The notes under the pieces: model-generated
The model's database searches: none
What the model saw: the letters and a program-made list of their open reading frames with translations, nothing else
Told to the model about the DNA's origin: nothing
In this document: in pieces, positions 11,708 through 23,179 of the stretch
How positions within the stretch are numbered: position 1 is the stretch's first letter
How the letters are laid out: the number at the start of each line of letters is the position of its first letter
Made by a program: the position numbers and the translations under genes
DNA from: Cylicocyclus nassatus
Taxonomy: Eukaryota; Nematoda; Chromadorea; Rhabditida; Strongylidae
Direction of reading: 5' to 3'
NCBI GenBank assembly: GCA_958299035.1
Contig: CATQJL010000112.1
Coordinates: forward strand, 54,727,140 to 54,791,139
Length of the DNA stretch: 64,000 nucleotides

Positions 11708-12391
11708 TACAGGGTGTCCCAAAAAGATGTGCACACTGTTTGATAGTTAATAACTCTCTTGCTTTCATGTCTTTTGTCGAGCTTAAAGTACCATTCTATA
11801 GAGCGAGGTTCAACTTAAATTTGCAGAATGGAGCGAATCATCGATCGCTCTTCATTACTGTAGGATTACGGTGGGAACTTCGAAGAGGGTTTTAAGCCAT
11901 TAAAGGGCGCAATTTGCCTCAGAAAGAAGGCCAAGCAAGCCAGAAACTTTCAAACTGGGCTAATTGAAGGTGCTGATTCTAAATATGAAGTTTGCACCTT
12001 AGTCTGCTGCTTCTTTCATAAGTTATTTCAGATTTAGAGTAAAAACTGTTTTCCCAATGTCCCTCAAAAATGTGAATACGCGAACAAGAAAGTTCGAAAA
12101 ATTGATGAAAAGTTATGCACTGAAATCAGCACGCCTGAAAACCTTATTACACAGATTTTCAGATTTTTTTGAAATTATTTTATCGCAACACCTATTCCAC
12201 AGTGACGTTGTATGTTGGAAGTTCATACCGTAATCCTACAGTAAAGAAAAGTGATTGGTGATTCGCTCCACACTGCAAATCTAAGTTGAACCTCGCTCTA
12301 CATAATGGTACCTTGAACTCGGCAAAAAACCTGAAAGCAAGAGAGTTATTAACGATCAAACAGTATGCACATCTTTTTGGGACACTCTGTA
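11708..12391. mobile_element. 680-bp MITE, Tc1/mariner-type, copy 1
   Basis: TA, then CAGGGTGTCCCAAAAAGATG at the left end; the right end is the inverse, ending CACTCTG followed by TA. The terminal repeat continues into CACTGTTTGAT and TTAATAACTCTCTTG. Internally, CATTACTGTAGGATTACGG near the left is inverted near the right. It is non-coding. TA duplication and TIR style fit the Tc1/mariner superfamily. Related copies lie at 20.2, 21.3-22.0, 22.4 and 29.8 kb. Confidence 0.9.
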
Positions 12392-12870
12392 GATTGAGAA
12401 GTGCTGCAAAATTTCAACCACCGCGTTTTTCACCTTGAGCGCTTCAACTCCACGAATCACCACAGAGCCGAAATTAGTCAAGGTAAGCTCACAGACCTGT
12501 TGTAGGTCTTCGAGGTTTGTGCGAGAATCACGTGAAATTCGAGTAAAAAAGCTTCTTCAGAGATAAAGTAGAGGTCAAACACAACCCTTGAAAAGATCAG
12601 GATGCCTGAGCTCTTGTAGCCTTGCGCTTGACCCCCTTAACTTGTCTTCAAAATCAGGCAGTTATCATGAATATGTCAGAAAGTTATATCAAAGCCTCAG
12701 TCATATTCATTTCTGAGAAGTCGCATGTGCAATAATGATTGCAATCTGTAATCAGAGAAAAGGTAGTCGTTCCCAACGAATACACTGGTACTCATTAATA
12801 AAACACTGAAACACGAGCAATGACATGTGTTTTCATTGTGAAAATTGATGGACCAAACTCGATAGTCTTG
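12392..12870. other. No gene recognised; upstream region of the CAP gene
   Basis: No coding signal was seen. The region lies upstream of the CAP gene and would hold its promoter. Confidence 0.4.
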
Positions 12871-12874
12871 TTCC

Positions 12875-12927
12875 TATATAAGTAGAATTTGCCGTACATT
12901 TGCTTGTTTTCTATTCACATTTTCCAG
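12875..12927 (+). promoter_or_regulatory. Possible TATA box and 5' splice acceptor of the CAP gene
   Basis: TATATAAG at 12875-12882 is followed by a pyrimidine-rich ATTCACATTTTCCAG ending at 12927, with an ATG at 12950. This could be a promoter plus a spliced-leader acceptor. The first exon cannot be joined in phase to the CAP exons with confidence, so this is tentative. Confidence 0.35.
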
Positions 12928-13261
12928 CAACACAGTAAAGATAAATAGCATGTTTTTGGTTTGCATGCCAACCTCTAGGTTTTCGAAAAGATATATCGTA
13001 GCAAAACAGTTACAGGTTTGCACAAAATATTCTCTTGTGGTACAGACGCTCTGCTTCCGCATTCTGGGAACGGATAAAGGCGGCAATCTGAAGCTGGAAT
13101 GCTGATCGTGCTACTGGTAAAGTTCATGAAACTCAAACAAAAAGCTTCATTCGAGAGTGTTCCAGATTGGGTGTATCCTGCAAAAAGAAGTTTCAGCAGG
13201 TGAGTAGCAGTCGACAAGTTGTTTGAAAGATTGACTGTTTTCTCTAACATGCGTCCTCAGC

Positions 13262-14427
13262 TAGCTGCAAACTAGCTGCAGCTTTGATTGAGGCAACCAC
13301 GGCGGCACACAACACACTCAGAGCAAAAGTTGCACAACGTGTTTTAGATAAGAATATATACGGAGATTTACCGGGAACGAAGAGCCTTTTCAAGTTGGTG
13401 AGTGGAGTCACGCAGCAATGTTTCATTGATAGCCATCAAATTTTGCGACGAAAAGTCCCACTTTTTTATCAAGCACATTTAATACGAGCCTGAATTCATC
13501 AGAATATAGAAATATGATTGCACCAACGAAGCATTTGCTTTGGCTACCATTGGAAGCGATTGCAAACATTCATCGGTCTATACGGACGTCATAGGAAGGG
13601 GAGAAAACTTCATAACGTAAGGGTATATGAGTCCTTGGCGAGTGCAACTTAGCAATTCCATTACTACGATGACATCTTCAGATATAAAGCAACTTCAAAG
13701 CCTGGTAATGCAAAGCTTTCTACGATGTTTGGATGGGCAGTGGAGGATTGGGGGAGCACAGTAGAAACTCCTCTGAGTGCAGACGTCAAATATACTGATA
13801 CCATTATGGAACCTTTTGCCAATGTGAGTCCACCAAGTCTTGGTAAACACCAGAATATAATTTTGAAACTGTGCAGATTGTCTATAATAAGACACTAAAG
13901 TTTGGATGTGCTTATCGATACTGTGACACCACAAGCAAGGTCGCAATTGCGTGTGTGTATGAGGAAAGGCGAGCTAAATTTGCTGAATATCAAATTTCAT
14001 TGCGAAACTGTCCCATCCACCACTTTTCTTCAGAAAAGCGTACTCTCTTACACAATACAAAATGACATCGATCTATATTAGGCCGCAAGAGGGTGAACCG
14101 CTCTACTCGGCAGACTCAACAAGCAAGAAAGGATGCACTACCAACAATCCATGCAAGAAGATTATTAAAGGCGCTGTGTGCGAGAATAACGACGGCAACA
14201 TGGGCCCTCTATGCGAGCAGGACCCTCCTTCCACTACTACTTCTACAATTTCAACAACGATTAGCACAACGACAAGCACAGCCACAGACAGTAAGTATAA
14301 CTGAGCTGTACATAAGCTCATTATAACTGGGACAGCATTTGTGTGTGACATGCCCCTTTGTCCACTGATAGGCTCCATGAAGGCAGTATCCCATCAGAAT
14401 TCGAATGTCAGGATTTTTGCAAATTAA
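13262..14427 (+). CDS. CAP/SCP-domain secreted protein, ASP-like (N-terminus unresolved)
   Basis: Five exons join in phase: about 13271-13397, 13510-13616, 13682-13823, 13877-13956 and 14034-14290. A possible last exon at 14372-14427 ends in TAA. The protein reads as a CAP domain: AAHNTLRAKVAQ helix, FKL-KYDC, a GEN motif, FGWAVEDWG, then KTLKFGCAYRYC with a paired Cys in IACV. After the domain comes a Cys-rich segment (KGCTTNNPCKK, AVCENN, GPLCEQ) and a Thr/Ser-rich, mucin-like tail. CAP proteins of this sort are abundant secreted products of hookworms. The signature that usually reads HFTQMVW is PFANIVY, so one of the conserved His residues is missing. The signal-peptide exon was not found with certainty; candidates lie at 12950-13199. 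Domain call firm, ends uncertain. Confidence 0.8.
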
Positions 14428-14838
14428 AAGCCCTCTCGACCTTTTATAAGCCTGTAGGCCTCCAATTTGCGCAAAAACCCCAACGACCTCGTTTTTCGAA
14501 GCTCCCATAGAAGCAACGAAAACGAACTTTTCCCTTCCCCCAGTCTTGGCCGCCGGGTGCAGCGTCGCTTGGAAGGAAGTGTTCAAACGCGATAGGGAAA
14601 CAGACAAGCTGTCCAGCGCGCGCCGAAATGCTCCACCAGCCATTCGGCCTAGTCAGGGGTCTCGGCTGCATTCACGGATTTCGAATGCGAAAGTCGTATC
14701 CAGCTAATTTCTCAACTGGTCCATTCACTCCGCCAACACTTCTGCTTATCAAACTTCGCAGAAATCTGGCATACCCGATTTGGTGAGACCCTGCCTTTAT
14801 GTGAATTGACATCACGTTACGTACCATACCAATTCCTT
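14428..14838. other. No gene recognised; GC-richer repeat-like DNA
   Basis: Antisense open frames exist but overlap the CAP exon or repeat-like DNA. It shares a general composition with the repeat copies at 31.4 and 63.4 kb. No exon could be supported. Confidence 0.4.
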
Positions 14839-14869
14839 GGTTCTAACTATACTTGAGTAATTCGAAAAT

Positions 14870-15115
14870 TTTTCAGCGAATGAATGAATATCAAATAAAT
14901 TCGAAAACGAAAAATTTCGAATAAACGAATATCGAATAAATTCGAAAATAAAAAATCTCGAATAAACGAATATCGAATAAATTTGAGGTTTAAAAATTCT
15001 CGAATGAATGAATTTCGAATAAATTCGGAAAATCAAAAATATCGAATGAATGAATATCGAATATATTCGAACATTGGAAGTCGAATTTCGAATAAATATT
15101 CGAATGATTCATCGA
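14870..15115. repeat. Tandem array, about 58-bp unit rich in CGAATAAA
   Basis: Each unit has CGAATAAACGAATATCGAATAAATTCG followed by an A-rich spacer. About four imperfect copies, inside the fold-back element. Confidence 0.8.
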
Positions 15116-15129
15116 ATAACTAGAGCAAC

Positions 15130-15530
15130 CATATCTCAAACTTGCCGATATATCTGGCTAAAGCCGATCCATTCATAATCAGCACCCTTGTATTCCCTAT
15201 ACCAACTCCTAGCTCAAAATTTTCCAAAAATCGCTGAAATCGATAAAATAGACTTCGGTTTTAATCAGCATCCTCATTTACTCCCCTATACCAACTCCCA
15301 ACCTCGTAGCTCGAGATTTTCCAAGAATCGACAAAATCGATAAAGTAAATCTTTATTCATAATCAGTGCCCTCACTTAACCCCCTGTACCAACTCTCAGC
15401 CCCCCAGCTCAAACTTCTCCAGTAATCGATAAAATCGATAAAGTAAATTTTTATCCATAATCAGCACCCTCACCCCTTTGTACCAACTCCCAGCCCCGCA
15501 GCTCAAACTTCTTCAAAATTCGATGAAATT
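15130..15530. repeat. Tandem array, about 110-bp unit
   Basis: The unit contains CATAATCAGCACCCT, CCAACTCCCAGCC and CGATAAAATCGATAAAGTAAA. About four imperfect copies occur between the two ATTCGAA-rich arms. Confidence 0.8.
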
Positions 15531-15959
15531 GGTCGGTTGGCAACTAGTCTATACATCAGCACGAAGTATTTTACCCATTATTGGACGATCTAAAAAAGCA
15601 GTCGATATAAATTTTGATCAAAACTTATTCTAGAAGTACAGAATGCAGGGCATTTATCTTTTTAGTAAGTTGTACACGCTAAACATTTGTGGTAAGCTGG
15701 CGTTATATTTGAAGACATCTCTCCACATATGATTCTTTTACTGTCGCAAGCAGTCGGAAGAATGCGACTCTCCGTACAGTTCAGAGGTCATAACAGTTGC
15801 AAAAGATGCATTACCTAGTTTTGCGAGAAAAAAAATCGCGGACGAAGTGAGCTTGATAATACTCAGCAGATGGCTCTGCAACAAAGTCGAATAATCTGAA
15901 TACGGAGTTCATTCGAATACGAATTCGAACAAACATTCGAATAAAACATTCGAATAAAA

Positions 15960-16130
15960 TCTATTCGAAACCCCGTTTTTTGATTGATCGAGTTTTCGAA
16001 TTTTATTCGAAACCCTGTTTTTTGATTATTCGAGTTTTCGAATTTTATTCGAAACCCTGTTTTTTGATTATTCGAGTTTCGAATTTTATTCGAAACCCCG
16101 TTTCCTCAATTATTCGAGTTTCGAATATTG
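15960..16130. repeat. Tandem array, about 44-bp unit
   Basis: The unit is TTTTATTCGAAACCCTG, TTTTTTGATTATTCGAG, then TTTCGAAT, repeated about four times. It forms the inner part of the right arm of the fold-back element. Confidence 0.85.
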
Positions 16131-16393
16131 GAAGAACTCCGAATATCGAATTTCGAATACGAATATATTCGAATGTTTTATTCGAATGATCGAATTTCTG
16201 TTCGATTCGGACCCAAGTATAGTTCTAACCCATGGAAGGCGACGCCTGTTTTCGCGTGACCGCGTTGTGGGATACGCAATATTGCGCAACACTTTTATGA
16301 TTTATTGTGATTATTTGCGAGATGTAGGGTTATTTGTAAACACATAGAATTTTCGTGAACGACGACGTCTACAGGTCCCAAAAGGCCCGTAGA

Positions 16394-16630
16394 CTACCTT
16401 GGATGCAGGAATTCGGAAAGATTGCTATCTAGAAAAGGATATGCTCCTGCTAGATGGACCACAGGTGGTCCACACATCTTGCAGGGGCATATACTTTTTT
16501 CCTCATCGTCGTCAATGTAAATTCTCCTTACGTCTTTGTTAGCGTTATCGCTATCACCTAAAAAGGGAATGTGAACAGGATGTGCTTGAGTGTTCTTTCT
16601 ACAACTCCTTGCTGTTTTTTTGGGTACCAT
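16394..16630 (-). CDS. Small putative protein, 78 residues (unrecognised)
   Basis: Reading leftward from an ATG at 16630 (context AAAATGG), the frame is open for 78 codons. It contains a basic start, an acidic stretch (DDDEEK) and a C-x-C-x2-C motif (CPCKMC). The composition looks more protein-like than the neighbouring frames, but no domain was recognised and no intron or poly(A) context was confirmed. It could be a real small gene, one exon of a larger one, or chance. Confidence 0.25.
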   Translation of the reverse strand: MVPKKTARSCRKNTQAHPVHIPFLGDSDNANKDVRRIYIDDDEEKSICPCKMCGPPVVHLAGAYPFLDSNLSEFLHPR

Positions 16631-17344
16631 TTTGCTTGTGTCGTTGTTAATTGTGCTTGAACGGCGTTCCTTGTCAAATATTATTGGTTGTTATATCAAC
16701 ACTGAGATGGTACGGAAAGCTTTTAAATGTTGATTTCCAATTTGTATACAGCAATTTTTCGGTCGATTCGAACACCGCTTTCAAAGTTCGGGCATTCACA
16801 CTTTTTTTTGAATCTGAGAAAATTTTTTAGAAATGACATGTGGGGGAATTAAATTTGTCAAATTAATAAATGGGCTATTTAAGAGTCATCTCAAAAGGAA
16901 AGCAGTGAAGTAACAACCGCAAGCAGCTACATGCCCAGCAGATATGTGCAGATATCAATCAAAAATGGACCTAACGAAACGAAGACATTTTTTATGGAGA
17001 GGCACAAATGCGCTTGATGCTGCTCATGTCAAAAATAAAAATTTTCCCATCATTTGTTTCTCAAGAATTTTTTTCATCATTCTGTGTTTAAGATGTATAA
17101 AAGGACTTTAGAGTTGAATGAATTTGATATGAGGGTAGAGGCGATACCAAGGAAATCTGAGCACGTGTCATCCTCGAATGGTTGACAGAAGGATCTTGAT
17201 TGGGTCTTCTGCAAACGTCTTTACTTCCTCAACATTTTCAAGGACTTCGAATCGGCGTCCTGAAGCGAAACTTTGCAAATGAAGATTGCTAAAGGCAAGG
17301 TTGCAAACTCATTTATTATGTTGTAGTTGCACCTTCCATCCAGA
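16631..17344. other. No gene recognised
   Basis: AT-rich, no supported coding region or repeat. Confidence 0.4.
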
Positions 17345-17690
17345 TTTTCAATTCCAGGTTTTTGTCGTTTCAGAGCCTTATCATGTCCTTGATCCCAAAT
17401 ATAAATCCGGGAATCCGTGAAAACCCCAACATCCGTTACGGAGAGCCCACAGGACGTCTTTTCGGAACGGTGATTGGATGGGCGCGCATGGGTGGGCGGG
17501 CATGGATGGGGAGGGCGGTGCTGTCTGGGGGTCCTCGTGCATCTTCGTTATTCCGAAGCGATTTTCTCGCTTCCGAAGCGACGTTTTGCGCCGCGACTTC
17601 GGCATTGACTTGATGGGAGGCCCTACTATAATGTGCTGCCAAAAGCTCAAGACCCTCAACTTAGGATGGACGGTGCCCATAAATGTTCAA
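17345..17690. repeat. Interspersed repeat, copy of the 37.2-kb family
   Basis: Shares extended blocks in the same orientation with 37235-37565: GTGATTGGATGGGCG, GGGCGGGCATGGATG, TTCGTTATTCCGAAGCGATT, GGCATTGACTTGAT and CTGCCAAAAG. It is GC-richer than its surroundings, which creates long spurious open frames on both strands. Confidence 0.85.
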
Positions 17691-20185
17691 TTTTTATCAG
17701 GCTTTTTTTAAGAGAACTCCACTAATCTTTACTTAAAAAGGCTGAGGTGACGCTGAGGATCCTGCTTCGAACTATCCCATGTATTATGTAGTGAGTAGTG
17801 CTTACGCTCTATCCATACCCTACTTTTAATTAACTCGTTACGGCAAGCAGGTGTTATAAAATGGCAAAGTGATTTTCTCAATGATCCAACAGATCAAAAG
17901 TAAATCAAGCGCAAGTTAATTTGAGCAGCTACCGCGATTGAAAATTGTGGGAAATTTGTTATTAGATGGAGAGTTTGAGCCACTGAAATCTGTAAGCTAA
18001 CTTTAGAAAAAAAAATTGAAAACGCTCAATGATTATTCCCATCTTAAGCAGGTGGCGCCTTTAACTCATCCGCATATACTTCCAGATCAACCATTCATCT
18101 GTAAAGTGGCGTTATTTTCTCGATGACTAGAAATCGATAGAAAATAAGCCAGAAATAGAAGATGTCTTTTTTATTTTTTTAAATCTAAATCTGGCATTTT
18201 GTTGACTAGGAGCTATAGAATAAAAAATTGGACGTTAGTGCTTGCAAAATTCTTAAGGCTAATGCCAGACAAAAGCGCAAATGCAGCACTTTAGCGGTGC
18301 GCGCCCTTCTCCATTGTCGTTAACCCCTGCAAGTCATGCGTTCTAAGTAGTGCAATTGCGTTCGCTCCCCCCACCCCTCAAAGTTTTGCGCTTTCGTCCG
18401 GTGGTAGCCTTTAGTATAGAACTTCCGATGTGGTAAAGTTGAGCAGCGAAGGATGTTAATTAACGAATATCTAGTTTTAAGCATTCTAGTATGAAGCTGG
18501 TGCAAAAATAATGTCGGTTTTGAGAAGTTTCAATTTGTAAAGTTATAACTTTGTTCAGTCCTCATATTTTCTAATATAGTCAAGACCATTAGAAGCAGCA
18601 AGCTTTACGTAATTTAGCGCACATTTGTTCATACTGATAGTGCAAACAAGAAGAAAATCTTGCGTCAAAAAATCGAAAGGTTCTCTTTTGAAAGCCTCGT
18701 ATTTGAAACCTTACAACTCCTCTCAAGTTTGGTTCCTATAGCTGATAATTAGCTCATTTTGTAGTCGCAATTCAGTAGTATATGTACGTACAGAAAACCT
18801 CATCGTAAAAGTTCTGCGAAAAGAAAAATAAAATTCTAAAATTTTGCACTTTCGAGCTTGTCTGTGGTGGGCCATAAGGCTCCACACTATGAAAATCTGA
18901 AATTCTTCATGCACCGTGTAGCTGAATTTCTCTGCAAAAATCATAGGCAAGATGCTTGATCTCAAGCTTACAGAAATGAGCGAAGCTTTGGCGATCGCCT
19001 TGATCATGGGAATTTTTTGCCAAATAGAATGCCAGCAGCAAGTATTTATCTTAAGACGCCAATTTCCTAGTCAAGATATTTTCGAAAAATCTGTTTAAAA
19101 TGCAGTGTGTAAACGATGACCGTCCCCTACAGATGCTATATTTTCAAAAGAATTCGTTCACTTACACCCGAATTGTGGCTAAGGAAGTTAAGCAACGAAA
19201 TTCCAATTTTGAGTGCAGCTGTGCGAGATGCTGGCGAAATTCTCACAGATGAGATAGAAGCTTAATTTCATCATTGTTGAAAAGTACATGACGAAAGCTT
19301 TTCAATGTTTGCAGAATCTCTACCGAAAAAGAAATTTTGAAGGAAAAAGTTGTTCGAAAATTAGGCCTAGAAAAACGATTCTGTAAATCTTGCATGCTTC
19401 GTCGATTTTTACTTAAATATGCGTACTTTAAAATACTCTACACGATTTGCACGATCTACATGGAACTGAAGCTCAGCAAGAAATTCTCGGGTTTGCTTTG
19501 ATCGAAAAAAATGTACGTGTGGGTTCGACAAAATTGTCATCCTGCTTGTGAGCACCAAATTGAGTAGCAAATATCACTGAATGAGCATTAATCTTTTACT
19601 TGTGTATGTCACAAACGAGTGTTCCCGGATATTGATAATTTTCAAAAATTCATTTTGCGAGGTAGGCTAGAAAAAAGTGGATATCACATTTCTTACCTTT
19701 CAGGATATTATTGAAATAATGATGTGCGAACTTCGTGCGAAAAAACACGTTTTTTATGAATTCCTTTCACTTTTTGAACTTTTTAACGTCATGATGAGAT
19801 AGGAGATAGCGCAAAAACCGAAAATCACGAGGTAATCCGGAGAAAGTCTTCCACGGTTTTTGATGGGTCATCTCGCCGTCATCGCTCAACTAACTTGCTT
19901 ATCTCGCTCAAAACAAGTCTGCTGTACCTTCGCCGCTTTCTCCACGAATTCACCCATAAATTTCGTATGAGATTTATCTTTTTGATTGTCTTGCGTTCCG
20001 AAGATGATTTGAAGACTGAGAAACATTAAAAAGTGACTGTTGTGTCTTGTCGTTTTACTAACTGCATGTTCAACTCGATAACTGTTTTTTGGCAAGTTTT
20101 TGGAAATTTTTACCGGAAATTGGTCAATTTGTTCGATTGTGATTTGCGCACGATATCATAATTTTTGTAATATTATAGTAGGTTT
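17691..20185. other. No gene recognised
   Basis: About 2.5 kb of AT-rich DNA with only short open frames. No exon chain could be assembled. Confidence 0.4.
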
Positions 20186-20845
20186 TACAGGGTGTCCCAA
20201 AAATGTGCCTACTGTTTGATTGTTATTAACTCTTTTGCAATGAAGTCTTTCGAGAAGTTTTAGGTGCCGTTTTGTAGAGTCGGTCAACCTAAATTGCAGC
20301 ATTAAGCAAATCACCGATCTTTCTTCATTACTGTAGAATTACGGTAGAAACTCCAGGCATAGAGCCACTGTGAAAAAGCTACCGTTTCGAAAATTTTCAA
20401 AGAATGCGAAAACTTGTGTAAAGGGGTTTTCATGTACGCTGAGTTCATTGTCAACTACGTACAAGATTGCGATGCTTTCTAAACGGTGTAACCGCACTTT
20501 TTAGGAATATTGAAAAATTGGCCGCTACCTCTTACCTGGCATAACTCTTCAATGAAGCATCATAATAAATTGGGAACTTTACAGTTACAATCAGCAACTC
20601 TAGTAGCCTAGCGTAAAAGTTTTCAGGCTGTTTTGTTTCCTTTCTGAGGCAAAATATGGCCTTTCATGGCTCAAAACCCTCTTTAAAGTACCTACCGTAA
20701 TCCTACAGTAATGGAAAGCTTTCCATACTTTGAATCTATGTCGAAGCCAGCTCTATAAAATGTTACTTAAAGCTTCTCGAAAGACTTTATTACAAGAAAG
20801 TTATAAACAATCAAACAGTGAGCACATTTTTTGGGATACCCTGTA
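20186..20845. mobile_element. Tc1/mariner-type MITE, copy 2 (656 bp)
   Basis: TA, then CAGGGTGTCCCAAAAATGTG at the left; the inverse, ending ACCCTG then TA, at the right. It shares the sub-terminal AAACAGT and TTAATAACTC blocks and the internal CTGTAGAATTACGG block with the copy at 11.7 kb. Confidence 0.9.
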
Positions 20846-21299
20846 AAAGATTGACACATTAAATTTCTACCATAATTAAGTGAGAAGCTGATCGTTATTG
20901 TCTTCTCATAAAATCGCAGCGTTCTAATGCTTATGTGCAGCTGCATTCTCAGCACAAAGGTCTAACAACCAAGTTGTAGATGTTCTCAGTCCAATTTTAT
21001 ATATTAATCGGACGTACTAATTCTTAAAGTTATGCATAATGTCGTAAACCTTGAAAGTGCCAGATAACGTAGAATTGAAAATTTCTTTCAAACATAACAA
21101 GACATGCGGAGATAATGTACCTGCTGGCATGCACAACCCTGCTTTGATATCTATTAATGAAACACCAATGATTTGTTTTTGCCAATAAAGAGTCGATCAA
21201 AAGACGCATACTCACAGTGCTGTTAAACATCTTCCCTCTTATTTTCGGTCTGCCATCACAGAATAGGTTGTTCTAGCTGATGTCCAGCGAGTACGAATT

Positions 21300-21964
21300 T
21301 TTGCTCACCTTTCCTTGCCTTTTCTTTTAAGCGTCAATATTTCCCTTTCCAAAAAGTCTTGCCTACCTTTACGCATAACTTTGAAGCTGGCTTTAATATG
21401 CAGAAGTAAGCGAATCACCGGTCGCTATTCATTACTGTAGATTAGGGTAAAAAAATTTAGCATAAATCATCATGAAGTAGATGGTCTGACAGAATCCTAT
21501 TCAAAAGTGTTCGAAAATTGTGTGGCAGGGTTTTCGCACTTGTAGCTATCACTACACAACTTTTTTACGAGTTTACTGGACTTTTTTTGGTGATGTAATC
21601 TCATTTCTGACGAATATAGGAAAAATCATTGTTTCGGCACACTTGAATAACTTATAAAGCAAGCATTATAGTAAAGTGCAAAATTCATGTTCAGAATGAG
21701 TGGCTTCGACTAACCTATAGCAAAAAGTTTTGGTTCGGTTTATCGGTTCTTTTTGACGCAAAATATGGGTCTCAGTGGTCTTAGATTGATTCTTCTCAAA
21801 GTTTCTACCGTAATCCCTACAGTAATGAAAAGCAATTGTCGCTCTTCACTGTTAATCTAATTTGAAGCCAACTTCAAAAATGATACCTGAAAAGGCGAAA
21901 GTTTCATTGAAAAGAGAGATATTAACGTTTAAACAGCGTATACATACTTTTGGGACACCCTGTA
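21300..21964. mobile_element. Tc1/mariner-type MITE, copy 3 (left end eroded)
   Basis: The right end is clear (CATACTTTTGGGACACCCTG then TA) and the internal inverted CATTACTGTAG and CCTACAGTAATG blocks are present. The left terminal repeat is not recognisable, so the copy is truncated or eroded. Confidence 0.7.
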
Positions 21965-22409
21965 TTCCAACTGTATCGTGAAAATGTCGCAAGTTATAAA
22001 CGTTATTTCCACATCAGATCACAGATCTTTTCCAGAGGAGATCGTGATATTGGTAAACGTGCACAGTAGCCCAAGCATATTGCCATCTCTTCATAATACC
22101 ATGCATCTTGATAATCTTTTCTGTCATATGCATTCCATACCCTATAGTAGACGATTGCTTCTGAGGGTCACGATCTGTTCCAATCGCGTCCAATTATAAT
22201 CAAACACGTTTTTCTATCATAAGATTATACAATTTCTTGCCCCTGGCTCGCGGACAAGTCGCCATCATAGCGATGGTCAGCGCTCAAATTCTTTCGTTAA
22301 AGCGTTTCTTGTTTTCGACCATAATGCCGGCATACGCTTATCACAACATATACGAAACATAACGATAACGTTAGGTCTGTTTTGATGATGGCACTTGGAC
22401 TTTTCATTA

Positions 22410-23083
22410 TATGGGGTGTCCCGTATTATGTACACACTTTTTGATCGTTATTAACTCTATTCTGAGTAATCTTTTCTTTTTCTATCTTCAAGTAAAACTA
22501 CTAGAGGAGCTTAAACTTGGATTAACAGCATGAAGCGAACCACCGCCTCTCTTCATTACTGCAGGATCAGGGTAGCAATTCCTGCATATAGCGCCATTGT
22601 GAAATAGGCCATTAGAACAAAACGTCCCGAAAAATGAAAGTTAGCGCAGCATTGTCTTCAGACATGCGGACTTCATCAGACGAATATTTTATGAGTTTTC
22701 AAGAGTTCTAAATGGTCCAGTCGCATTTTTGAAAAACACTAAAAAATGTCGTTACGGTATAATTGGCATAACTTGTGAAAAAAGCTTTACTGTAGAGTGC
22801 GATTTTCTGATCAGTATCAGCAACTCAGTCTAACTTAATGAAGTGTTTTTGGATAGTTGAGTACTCCATTATGTGGCGGTTTGTAGCCATTAATGGCTCA
22901 AAACTCTGTCAAGTTCCTACCGTAATCCCACAGTAATGAAAAGAGTTGGGTGCTTTGCTCCATACTGTAAATCTAAGTTGAAGCCTCCACTACTGAAGGA
23001 TGTTTAAAGCAAAGAAAAAGATTTGGTGGGAAGAAAGTCATTGACATTCAAAAAATGTGGACTTACATTTGGGATACTCTGTA
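22410..23083. mobile_element. Tc1/mariner-type MITE, copy 4 (670 bp)
   Basis: The left end TA then TGGGGTGTCCCGTATTATG and the right end GGGATACTCTG then TA are diverged versions of the family ends. The internal CATTACTGCAGGATCAGGG and CCCACAGTAATG blocks are shared with other copies. Confidence 0.85.
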
Positions 23084-23179
23084 TATCAAGTAAAAGAATG
23101 GATCTTTGAGGTAACAGCGAAACAAGAGAATACTAGCCACATGCATTTGCTTCCGTTACCGTACGGCAGCGCCTACCAA

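Larger units (their letters stand above)
14839..16230. mobile_element. Fold-back element with internal tandem arrays
   Basis: The outer ends are inverted: GGTTCTAACTATACTTGAGT at 14839 and ACCCAAGTATAGTTCTAACC at about 16211-16230. The sub-terminal parts are ATTCGAATA-rich on both sides. Between them lie three different tandem arrays, listed separately. No transposase was seen. Tandem repeats next to inverted ends are characteristic of fold-back elements. Confidence 0.8.

Noticed and set aside
13284..13493. Reading through the 13397 donor as one longer exon
   Set aside because: After 13397 the CAP pattern stops, while splicing to 13510 continues it exactly (FKL to KYDC).
14103..14643. Minus-strand open frames of 91 and 130 codons
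   Set aside because: They are antisense to the CAP gene's Thr-rich exon, where ACN codons read backwards give long stop-free Val/Val-like runs.
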